A DNA stretch of 64,000 bases from the NCBI GenBank assembly GCA_963576725.1, contig OY755241.1, positions 76,928,701 through 76,992,700 on the forward strand, written 5' to 3'. Source of the DNA: Azorinus chamasolen (Eukaryota > Mollusca > Bivalvia > Cardiida > Solecurtidae). The translations under genes and the position numbers were made by a program. Positions 55,238 to 64,000 of this stretch are shown here, piece by piece (within the stretch, counting starts at the first letter, position 1; every line of letters starts with the position of its first letter). The notes beneath the pieces are model-generated. The model ran no database searches. It saw only the letters and a list, made by a program, of their open reading frames with translations, and had not been told where the DNA came from.

Positions 55238-55967
55238 ACAAGGCAGTCCAAAGGACGGCTAAATCCCCACAGCCGCCTAAATTGAGACATTGCATTTGAC
55301 CTTTAAATGTGACCTTGACCTTGAGCTGACATGACTAACATGCTTTCTGTACATCGGCTCAACTTGGTTAACATTTGTGTTAAGTTTCATGACAATCCTT
55401 CCAGGGGTATAGTAGATATGGAGCGAAAATAAAACTACTCGACCCTTAAATGTGACCTTGACCTTGTTCTGCACATTGTCTCAATTTAGCTAACATTTGA
55501 CTAATGTTTGGTGAAAATCAATGAAAGGGTTTAGAAGATATGGAGCGAACATGAAAATGTATTGGAAACTGAAGGTTAAAACGCTTTGCCTTAAAATGTG
55601 ACCTTAACATATAGCTGACATGATTGCCACATGTGTTCTGCATATCGACTTCAACTTGGTAAACATTTGAGGCAAGTTTCATGAAAATCCTCCAGGGGTA
55701 AAGGAGATATGGAGCGGACACGAAATTACACTTAACCTTTAAATGTGACATTGACCTTGAGCCGACATGACTGACACATGTGTTCTGCACATTGTCTCAA
55801 CTTGGTTAACATTTGAGGTAAGTTTCATGAAAATCCTTCCAGGGGTATAGGAGATATGGAGCGGACACAAAAATTGTTACGGACAGACAGACAGATGAAC
55901 GGACAGACAGATGGACAGTCGGAGGCCATTTCTATAATCCCCTCCCACTCCGTGGCGGGGGATTAAT
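55238..55967 (+). mobile_element. HINE-E (about 150-bp units)
   Basis: ACAAGGCAGTCCAAAGGACG with CTAAATCCCC near the start. Units hold AAATGTGACCTTGACCTTGA and ATGGAGCG. Microsatellite GGACAGACAGACAGATG, then a CCTCCCACTCCGTGGCGGGG hairpin and GATTAA. Confidence 0.7.
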
Positions 55968-56056
55968 AAATGTATGAATATTTAATAGCCAAAGTTTTAT
56001 AATGGCACCATCAACATGGGCATTTTTTACCATGACACAAACTGTAGAATCTGGTT

Positions 56057-56172
56057 CCATGCTTTTCGTTCTCAAGTTTTTGATTGGTCAGATTTGAGCC
56101 TTTGGCTCAAATCTGACCAATCAAAAGCTTGAGAATAAACTCAGACTCAACTAAAAAGCTTTATAAGCATGG
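56057..56172. repeat. Foldback F5
   Basis: CCATGCTTTTCGTTCTCAAG and inverse with GATTGGTCAGATTTGAGCC at the loop arm. Second copy of the element at 39207-39347. Confidence 0.7.
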
Positions 56173-56176
56173 GACC

Positions 56177-56441
56177 TGGGCCCATACTCATAAAGCTCCT
56201 TAGGAATATTTTAACCTAAGGACAACTTAAGGAAAATATTTCTGTCAGCATCTGTAGCAAAACTATAGAGTAAAATTTCATTTGATGACTTGTAGAATAT
56301 TTAGTTAAATATATATTTGATATACAGCTTTAATTTTCTGAAAAATTTAAACTTGTATTCATTTTATAAGACTAAGGAATATTCAAGAAACTAAGGATTT
56401 TCCTTAAGTTTCTCCTTAGGAGCTTTATGAATACAGGCCCA
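56177..56441. mobile_element. MITE with TGGGCC...CATAAAG termini
   Basis: TGGGCCCATACTCATAAAGC at the left; its diverged inverse (GCTTTATGAATACAGGCCCA) at the right. Inner arms CTCCTTAGGAA/CCTTAAG. No clear TSD. Confidence 0.7.
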
Positions 56442-56734
56442 GATCTATATTATTTCATACACAAACAGCGTATACCATGATCAGATGGCTCCAAGTCTGT
56501 TTGCAAAAGCATTAAAAACGTGTATCTATGGAGTAAAGGTTAAATCCTTGATAGCCAAGTCAAGGTTATTGGCTGTTGCTACATGGATTGTAATCTATCA
56601 ATTTAGTTTGTCATCCTACCTGTCCATATAACTTCTCTTCAATGCACTTGCAGACTGTGTAATGTTTCGGTTTTTACTATGATTCTTGACTTCATTCCAT
56701 TCTTTATTATTCTTATCAATATCTATATCTTAAC

Positions 56735-56880
56735 CCTTTACCTTATACGCGCGAGAAAGCGCGAGTTTGCTTATCACCTGATAGAAGCGAGATAACGCGA
56801 CTTTGCTTATTCCCTGATAGAAGCGGCTAAGCGCGGGTCTATCCATTACCGTGTATAAGCGGGTTTGAGCGAGTCCAATG
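56735..56880. repeat. CpG-rich GCGCGAG/GATAGAAGCG repeats
   Basis: Three imperfect units of about 47 bp (GCGCGAGTTTGCTTATCACC, TGATAGAAGCG) after AACCCTTTACC. They stand out in CpG from all surrounding sequence. Confidence 0.6.
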
Positions 56881-57059
56881 TTTACCTGCTAATATCTCAA
56901 TTTTCTTGTTAAATTTCTTTATCTGGATGTCTACACATTTAAAGTGTGATAATATATCTTCTGAAATCACAAATCTAATAATAGTGTTACTACAGAAAAA
57001 TATTGCAAAAAACGAGGCTGAAGTCGAGTGGTATATTCTTGTTATATGTTCGGTGATCA

Positions 57060-58130
57060 TCGTAAGACATGGGTATAATACTATTCGTCATTATTCGGAA
57101 AGTACGAACTTTGCCGATAAATGATTACACGAAAATTTTCCACTGTCGCCAAGGTCAAATTCTAAATATAAATATGTTAAATATAATTGACCAATGACTA
57201 TTCGGAACTCCATAAATCACGCGCGACTTGCCTTGGGGCTAAAATAACACATGGGGAACCCGTTGTCAACCTCAAAACACACCGGCGGAAATTGGGCAAT
57301 AAAACTTTCATAAGTATAATCCGATTAGAGGAATATCAATCAAATAACTTAGCTAATCAACCAATTTAACCATTCAAACGAATCCTGTCTGGGAATTCAT
57401 TCATAAATGTCAAACAGTTAGGATCTCGTGTGGACGCCGATATTTTTTATCGAGATCCAAACTGTCTGAATTGATATAAAACGAATAATTCGTTCATAAG
57501 CGCCATTCAGTTTAGATCTGGATGAAATGACAAGCTACGTGGCGTCTCATCTACATCAAAATTAATTTAATGAATATAGATACCATAATGCAAAAAAACT
57601 GAATTTGTGTACTCAGATCAGGAACTATTCTAAATCTCGATTAATGCATAATGAATGCAAATAAGACATATATCAGGAAAAGTGGGTTGGGAGATTGTAA
57701 ACAGTGTAGTCCCAGATCAGCAGCCGCTTTTCCCATGCGGCATCTGATCAGAATCTACACTGTTTGCTGGGCCACATGAATAAATAATGCATATATTCTG
57801 GTGATTTTCAAACAGTGTGAAGCAGATGCTGCGTGTGAGATGCAGCTGATCTGAGTCTACACTGTTTGAAATGCAACGCATTCTTCATTTTCCTTGTGCC
57901 CGACTCAAATGCATTATAAAAACTATTTACATGAAAAACTCCATGATAATGAATATTCTTTAATTCATGTATTAAAAATATATGTATTATAATGCATTAT
58001 AAAAACGGAAAATGTTTCAAAGAACAATAAATAGCATAATTTATATGTGTCGGAATTTCATGATTTCATTTAGTTCAGTGAACATGCAGATGAAATGTGT
58101 CTTCCGATTATTATTTTTTCAGTAGGCGGC
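57060..58130. other. Intronic stretch with weak hairpins only
   Basis: Hairpin pairs near 57410-57480 (GGATCTCGTGTGGAC / ATCGAGATCCAAAC), 57690-57770 and 57815-57870 (CAAACAGTGT...ACACTGTTTG). Nothing else recognised. Confidence 0.4.
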
Positions 58131-58139
58131 ATTTGTTTT

Positions 58140-58510
58140 GGAGCCAGGCCCTAACCTGGACGGGTTCAATACTTAAGATCCAGTCAGGCACCGGATAACT
58201 CAACATCTAATCTGGATCTACAATTGGATTCAGATCAGACACACAGTTACCCAGAATCTAATTTAGATAAATTTTGGACCCAGGTCCGGAGCCGAGTTAC
58301 TCAGTATCTGATCTAAATCAATGTTTGGATCTAGATCCAGATCAGACATCATACTCAACTACTGATCTGGATCTAACCTTAATAGCTGAAATGAGTCTCT
58401 CGGCGTCTGATATCGATCCAAGCGTGGATCCCGAACCGGCGCTGAGTTACTCGCTGTATGATCTGGGTCCGCGCTGAGTGAATATAGGAATTATTTACTC
58501 AGCTCTGATC
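58140..58510. repeat. Diverged GGATCTAGATCC-type repeat, about 50-55-bp units
   Basis: GAGTTACTCAGTATCTGATC and variants recur 5-6 times with GATCC(A/C)G. A 67-codon open frame here (SYSVSDL/SYSLYDL repeats) follows the repeat and is not supported as a gene. Confidence 0.55.
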
Positions 58511-59198
58511 TGGATCAAGCCTGTTTGGAAATGATATTTTATTTTGAATAGCAGGCGATAGGTTACTGTTCCGAACATATTTAGCTGAGATTTTAAGGTC
58601 AATTATAATAAAGTTCTGAAAATATATTGACTTGCCTCGTTTTATCCCCGTGTATTATGCTTATACATACTTCAAATTGCATGAAAAATACACCATCAAA
58701 AAGAGAATTTAATTCCCTAAAAACTTTTTATTTACACTATAATGATAATGGTAAACATAAATGCATTTATATGGGATTGAAAAGAACAGGTGTCAGATTC
58801 AAACTAATTTTCCAATATTTCCAATAAACTGTATTGGTGAGAGTGTGTTACGCTTACCACATGGATATTGATTATCGGACAAGGCTTACCTATATCGGTG
58901 TAAGATAAGGGTTTGGAGGTTTGGCTATTGGGTAAAGGGTTAAATAGCTTTTGTTTTAATATTCTATATGCATTGAATATACTCAGTTTTATACATGTAA
59001 TCCATCCATGTGAAGGCTTTTGAATGCACAAATCCTGTGTGACAAGAGTGCTATATATATGTGTAATGATAATAACAATAATAATAGTCCCTCAACATGA
59101 GAATCAAGTGCAGGCTGATTCAGGCCCTGTGTGTTCCTAAACAGAAATCTGTCAAACCACCTCAATTACGACATCATAATAATTACAAATGTATTTGA

Positions 59199-59430
59199 TT
59201 AACCCTTTCCTCCATAAATACGCCTTTCTACGTCTCTGTAATAACCGCTTCTTGAAACCATTGTGATAAATAGAGCATTTGCTCCTTTAGGAGCAAATGC
59301 TCTATTTATCACAATGGTTTCAAAATACAAAATTCTAAACTTTTACTTTTCTCTAGTACATGCTACTTTTGGGTAGATTCATTCAAAGAGGTTGGGTCTT
59401 ATAAAAATAGCCTATGGCAGAAAGGGTTAA
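59199..59430. mobile_element. F1 MITE, complete
   Basis: TTAACCCTTTCCTCC...CAGAAAGGGTTAA, perfect dyad GCATTTGCTCC/TTTAGGAGCAAATGC. Confidence 0.8.
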
Positions 59431-59827
59431 AACATTAGCATCTAATCAGAATCTACATTGCTTGTCAATTGTCTGTTTCAACAGTATTCTGTCCACTATA
59501 CGTAATACTGATGCTTCAGTTCACTGACATTGTCTGAGGTGAGAAAAATAAGTGTGAGTAATTCTGCAGTAGCAGGCCTTTTGTTTATGAAAAATAATGA
59601 TAGATGAATAATATCAATCGGTCAGTTTGATGTAAATGCTCAGCGCTATCATGTCTACAATCTCTGCACAATTACACCCACACACCCTCTACACAAGAAT
59701 TCGTCCCAAATTCTTACTCAAAGAACACTCCATAAGTTTCTTATTATTACAATTTTCCATATAAATGTATATCACCCTGTGGATTATTTACGTTGGGCGC
59801 CAAATGTTTCATGGTGAAAAAATTGTG

Positions 59828-59905
59828 ACTATATATACTGGGACTCGAACCAAGGGCCTTTGGCTTACCATGCAAACACTCTACCGACTGAGCTACCAAG
59901 CCACA
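59828..59905 (-). repeat. tRNA-like sequence (SINE head or tRNA relic)
   Basis: On the minus strand: TAGCTCAGTCGG (box A) and GGTTCGAGTCC (box B) at tRNA spacing, then TTTTTT about 20 nt on. The 5' GGCTTGG does not pair with the 3' TATATAT, so an intact acceptor stem is absent and a working tRNA is unlikely. Confidence 0.55.
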
Positions 59906-60106
59906 GAGTCTAAGCCTATCAACAATTTCACAACAATCTCTACCCGGCGATATGCATGACTTTCATCCTGGCATTAAGCACCCACCTTCCTAAAAAGACC
60001 TGAATTCTTCTTTTATAAAATTTTAGCTAAGATGTGTTTTACTGTTTCCCAAATTCGTGTCAGTGTGGTAAATATTCCGTCATATCGAATGTCATAATAA
60101 TATGTG

Positions 60107-60356
60107 TTAACCCTTTCCCTGTTCTGTGTTTATTTCAAATTTCAATACCTACTGGCTATTCCTAAACAAAATAGTTACAATAAAATAAGGAAGAGGGAAC
60201 ATTGTAGCCATTTCAGAAAGTAAAGGAACAGATCTATCAAAATTCCATTAGCAAACAGAGTAGACCCTGATCAGATGGCTCTTCTAGGAGCCATTTGATC
60301 TGGGTCTACTCTGTTTGCAAATGCCTGAAAACAAGTTTATATGAGGGAAGGGTTAA
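60107..60356. mobile_element. F2 MITE, complete
   Basis: TTAACCCTTTCCCTGTTCTG...ATGAGGGAAGGGTTAA; palindrome CAGATGGCTC/TTCTAGGAGCCATTTG. Confidence 0.8.
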
Positions 60357-60606
60357 CTGTATACAGGGCCACAGATAAAGATGTGTATTCAAAAACTATA
60401 ATCATCATTTGTCCTCAAAACCCTATGTTGTGACTATTCTAAAGAATGGTCAAAACATATGATTTAGTGAAGAAATAAAGGAACTGTTCTTGAAAAAGTT
60501 TTAATTTATGCATGTTATTGGGACTTTTGATATCGATAAGTCAGTACTGGTCTATTTTATAGCTCTCTGACCCTTTGTCCAATGATGTTCATTTGTTTGA
60601 CTTTAC

Positions 60607-60697
60607 CTGCAGCTTGCATTAGGGAAGGCTTCAAATGTTGCAAAATTGCATCGATTTGCGAAGCAAAACACCTGTGGTTCATCAGGGGGGCACACAC
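60607..60697 (-). CDS. Host gene exon: Cys-rich module, first part (gene continues upstream)
   Basis: Acceptor CTGTTTCAG, donor CTGCAG|GTAAAG. Phase 1 in, phase 2 out; joins exon 53430-53509. Encodes VCPPDEPQVFCFANRCNF and EAFPNASC. The acceptor and phase 1 start require at least one more exon beyond the window's end. Confidence 0.7.
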
Positions 60698-60827
60698 CTG
60701 AAACAGAATCTAAATCTGACCAATTGTTGGTTACAGGTAAACCCGTCTAAACAGCACTTTTAGCTTAGATTTTTTCGGCAGGTCGCTACTCAGTGTTTGG
60801 CAAAATATAAATCTGTTTCAAAGGCCA

Positions 60828-61039
60828 TTAACCCTTTCTTCCATAAATACGCCTTTCCACGCCTCTGTAAAAATCACCTTTTGAAACTCTAGTGATAAAT
60901 AGGAGATCTTCTTTATCACAATGGTTTCAAACTATAAATCGTAAATTTTTCCTTTTAGTTCTCTAGTTTAAATGCTTCTTTTCGGTAGATTTATTCAAAG
61001 TGGTTGGATCTAAAAATAGCCTATGAAGGAGTGGGTTAA
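60828..61039. mobile_element. F1 MITE, palindrome deleted
   Basis: TTAACCCTTTCTTCCATAAA...GGAGTGGGTTAA; the centre is reduced to AATAGGAGATCTTCTTTAT. Confidence 0.75.
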
Positions 61040-61160
61040 ACCAATTCATCTAATTATAGTCATGGAGTCATTATTTCTTACGTCTGATCCACATCTACAC
61101 TGTCTGCTTCACATAAGCTAAATTCAGCAGTAACTTGTTAAGCATGCCAGATGTGATGTA

Positions 61161-61346
61161 CAGTAAACCCCCCCTAATGCGTCCACTTAATGAATAGAAA
61201 TTGGCATCGTTTAAAGCATGTGGTTGCTTAATACAGGATGAAAGTAAAGCAGAAAGCTTCTGTAGGAGCTGTGCATTTTCATCCTGTATTAAGCTACCAC
61301 CTACCTCTGCAACTTGTTTGTGGTCCCATTAGAGGGGTTGTACCGT
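61161..61346. mobile_element. F3-type MITE
   Basis: CAGTAAACCCCCCCTAATGC at the left, AGAGGGGTTGTACCG at the right. Core AGCATGTGGTTGCTTAATAC, centre AGCTTCTGTAGGAGCT. Confidence 0.65.
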
Positions 61347-61994
61347 ACCAGCACTATTTTAAAATCCCAACAGACACCTCTATCTAGTGGCTCAGTCCTA
61401 TCATTTCTACAATGTTTTATATGTTTTATCTCGAGACCAAATGAACTATACAGTAACACTTTACTCCATAAATAAACCTTTACATACCATTGTAAACAGT
61501 GTAAACCAAGATCAAATGGCTTCTGTAGGAGCCATTTAACCAATTTTCTGTTCTATGTTTATTTCAAATTTCAATACCTACTGAATATTCATGTACAAAT
61601 TTGTTATAATGAAACATGGAGAGTGGAACATTGTAGCCATTTTAGCAAGTATAGAAACTGATCTATCAAATTTCATAAGCAAAGAGAGCAGACCCTGACT
61701 CTGTTTGCAAATGGGTGAAAACACGTTTGTATGAGGGAAAGGGTTATTCAATGTCTGCTCTGTTTACTTATGGAATCATACATATTTGATTCTATAATTT
61801 ATGCAGTTGTTGCATGCTTGAGTCTGTGTGCCAGTATAAAAGATAAATCATGAAGTAATGGGTTAATATTGTCTCTTATATATGAATATTGATAAAGTAA
61901 TCTGTTAATAATATGTAAGCAGCCATGATCTCCTAAACATTCTGCAGACACACCAGCTCTGACATTGCCATATCTGTCTGTGATATGCCTGCTT

Positions 61995-62357
61995 CAGGGT
62001 TCTTGCGAGGGCAAGAAATTGGGACATTTTCCCCATCAAAATGAGAAATGTCCCCATGTTTTTTACTGTCATTGGGACAGATGTCTCAAAAATGTCAGTT
62101 CTTACCAGAATAGTCTAAAGTAACCAGGTCAGATTTAGAACAAATCAAACTGTGAATATGATCAGAGAAAATATTTACATATTAAGGAAATCAGTCATAG
62201 ATCCACAGATTCATAAACATAGCATTTTCATAATGAATAATGGTTGAAAAAATATTTTCACACTTGTCGGTGTCTCACAGATTTTGAAAATGTCCCTACT
62301 TTTTAACTGTCAATGGGAATTATAGCTCAAATATTTTCGATCCTCGCAAGAACCCTG
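61995..62357. mobile_element. hAT-like element, 6-bp TSD
   Basis: Inverted ends CAGGGTTCTTGCGAGG, flanked by CTGCTT at 61989-61994 and 62358-62363. Inner GGGACA(T)TT / AAATGTCCC motifs. Non-autonomous. Confidence 0.8.
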
Positions 62358-62518
62358 CTGCTTCCATAGGAGCAAATGTTCTAGTCATGACAATAGTTTC
62401 AAAACTACACAATTCTAAAATTTTCCCTTTTTGTCTTGTAAATGCTCTTTTAAGGAGATTTATTCAAGGAGGTGGGAGTATTCAAAGTGGAATGGTCCAT
62501 CACTGTTTTATGACTCCA

Positions 62519-64000
62519 TTAACCCATTGCCTCATGGCCTATTTTTAGATCCAACCTCTTTGAATAAATCTACCAACAAGAGCACCGCAAGACGGGGCAA
62601 TATACGCCCGAATGATGTTCTATAAAATTATGTTGAAAAATAAAGGAGCAGCTAGTTGCACAAGAAATTGCTACCCGAAACTATCAAAGGGCAATAACTC
62701 CAGAATGAAAAATATCCAAGATATGAGCATGGTAAGAACAGTGTACATAGCAATCATTTTCAGACTTTCAGACGTTTTTGAACTTTGGAAAAAAAGTCGA
62801 GAAAGTTTAAACCGAACGTGACATAAGTGCGTTTAACCTTTCACCTTCAAATATGACTGACCTTAAAGGTAATGATGTAGGTCTAGTTAGCTACAGCCAG
62901 GACACAAAATTTGCTAACGCTCTATTTGTGACCTTGACCTTGAAAGTTCACAATTGGGTTTTGTATGCAACACACCTTCAAGTGATACTGAAGCCCTATT
63001 TGTGACCTTGACCTTGAAAGTTCACAATTGGGTTTTGTACGCGACACACCTTCAAGTGATACTGAACATATGTGTGAAAGAATTTTGAAAATCGGAGAAA
63101 AAATGAGTAAGTTATAGCCAGGACACGAATTTGCTAACGGACGGACAGAATTGCTAACGCCCTATTTGTGACCTTGACCTTGAAAGTTCACCATTGGGTT
63201 TTGTACGCGACACACCTTCAAGTGATACTGAACATATGTGTGAAAGAATTTTGAAAATTGGTGAAAAGATGAGTAAGTTTTACCAAGGACACGAAAATTG
63301 CTAACGCCCTATTTGTGACCTTGACCTTGAAAGTTCACAATTGGGTTTTGTACGCGACACACCTTCAAGTGATACTGAACATTTGTGTGAAAGAATTTTG
63401 AAAATCGGAGAAAAAATGAGTAAGTTATAGCCAGGACACGAATTTGCTAACGGACGGACGGACAGAATTGCTAACGCCCTATTTGTGACCTTGACCTTGA
63501 AAGTTCACCATTGGGTTTTGTACGCGACACACCTTCAAGTGATACTGAACATACGTGTGAAAGAATTTTGAAAATTGGTGAAAAGATGAGTAAGTTTTAG
63601 CAAGGACACGAAAATTGCTAACGCCCTATTTGTGACCTTGACCTTGAAAGTTCACAATTGGGTTTTGAACGCGACACACCTTCAAGTGATACTGAACATT
63701 TGTGTGAAAGAATTTTGAAAATCGGAGAAAAAATGAGTAAGTTATAGCCAGGACACGAATTTGCTAACGGACGGACGGACGGACAGACAGACGGACGGAC
63801 GGACAGACGGACAGACAGACAGACGGACAGACGGACACCCAGCCAGACGGCCAGACGATGGAGACCATAACATAATACGACCCTTCGGGCGTATAAAAAG
63901 GAGCATTAACTAGAGAAAAGGAAAAATTAAGAATTGTGTAGTTTTTAAACCATTGTGATGAATAGAACATCCTATGGAACAAATGCTCTATTTATCACAA
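62519..64000. mobile_element. F1 MITE split by HINE-F
   Basis: Left: TTAACCCATTGCCTCATGGC...AATCTACC to 62574. Right: AAAAGGAGCATTAACTAGAG from 63896 to the window end. The joined sequence reads as an uninterrupted F1. Confidence 0.78.
62576..63895 (+). mobile_element. HINE-F
   Basis: ACAAGAGCACCGCAAGACGG with ATATACGCCCGAA. About six units hold TTTGTGACCTTGACCTTGAA and GGTTTTGTACGCGACACACC. Long ACGGACAG microsatellite, then CGACCCTTCGGGCGTATA. ATACGCCCGAA is inverted as TTCGGGCGTAT. Confidence 0.8.

Noticed and set aside
56619..56670. Candidate 35-nt host exon ending GGACAG|GTAGGA
   Set aside because: Weak acceptor, and exons 60607-60697 and 53430-53509 already join in phase without it.
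57187..57369. Short plus-strand ORF of 60 aa and the overlapping minus ORF at 56839-57060
   Set aside because: No family resemblance, no splice or start support, and expected by chance at this length.
59780..59905. tRNA gene, or retroviral primer-binding site (TGGCGCCCAACG on the minus strand)
   Set aside because: No pairing acceptor stem, no LTRs and no retroviral reading frames nearby.

Overview
The window looks like intron-rich, repeat-saturated genomic DNA of a marine bivalve (or close lophotrochozoan). The evidence is a multi-exon gene for an extracellular protein with GT-AG introns, a tRNA-derived SINE with a mollusc-type tail, and many MITEs and tandem-repeat-bearing elements of the kind known from bivalves (pearl/Helentron-like). 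Nothing prokaryotic is present. Base composition is AT-rich, with no rRNA, CRISPR or operon.

Host gene (minus strand, whole window). I reconstruct eleven exons from splice sites, reading phase and cysteine patterns: 60607-60697, 53430-53509, 51200-51400, 45422-45587, 43984-44083, 42287-42552, 37046-37374, 33900-33999, 16004-16241, 9504-9618 and the terminal exon 1671-1833 (stop, then AATAAA at 1565-1560). The 5' end lies beyond the window. The exons encode a Cys-rich module, two Kunitz-like domains, helical Cys modules and a Ly6/uPAR (LU) domain split over two exons. Three exon-level frame slips (exons near 45.5, 42.5 and 34.0 kb) suggest decay, sequence error or wrong exon edges.

Central find (17501-33724). 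A 16,224-bp P-superfamily DNA transposon sits in the intron that splits the LU domain, flanked by a perfect 8-bp target duplication (ACTTGGCC at 17493-17500 and 33725-33732) and bounded by a 19-bp perfect terminal inverted repeat. It holds two convergent transcription units: an intact two-exon P-type transposase (plus strand, 751 aa after splicing) and a minus-strand PIF1-like helicase whose reading frame continues, after one in-frame TGA, into a 497-aa C-terminal region. Each terminus carries the same inward-facing TATA box and short leader exon ending in a GTAAGT donor 70 bp downstream, so the two ends appear to be mirrored promoters, one per gene.

Rest of the window. The remainder is nested mobile DNA: (i) TTAA-flanked piggyBac-like hairpin MITEs, here called F1, F2 and F4; (ii) TA-flanked pogo/mariner-like hairpin MITEs (F3); (iii) Helentron-associated (HINE/pearl-like) elements beginning ACAAGAK and ending in a hairpin plus ATA, which insert into A-runs without target duplication; (iv) two CAG-ended hAT-like elements with 6-bp duplications; (v) one SINE; (vi) several minisatellites with 21, 24, 25, 41 and 77 bp units. 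Nested copies supply natural empty sites that fix the insertion rules. Two cross-family patterns stand out: a shared dyad centre CTCCTATAGGAG in otherwise unrelated hairpin MITEs, and a shared TGACCTTGACCTT core in unrelated HINE tandem repeats.
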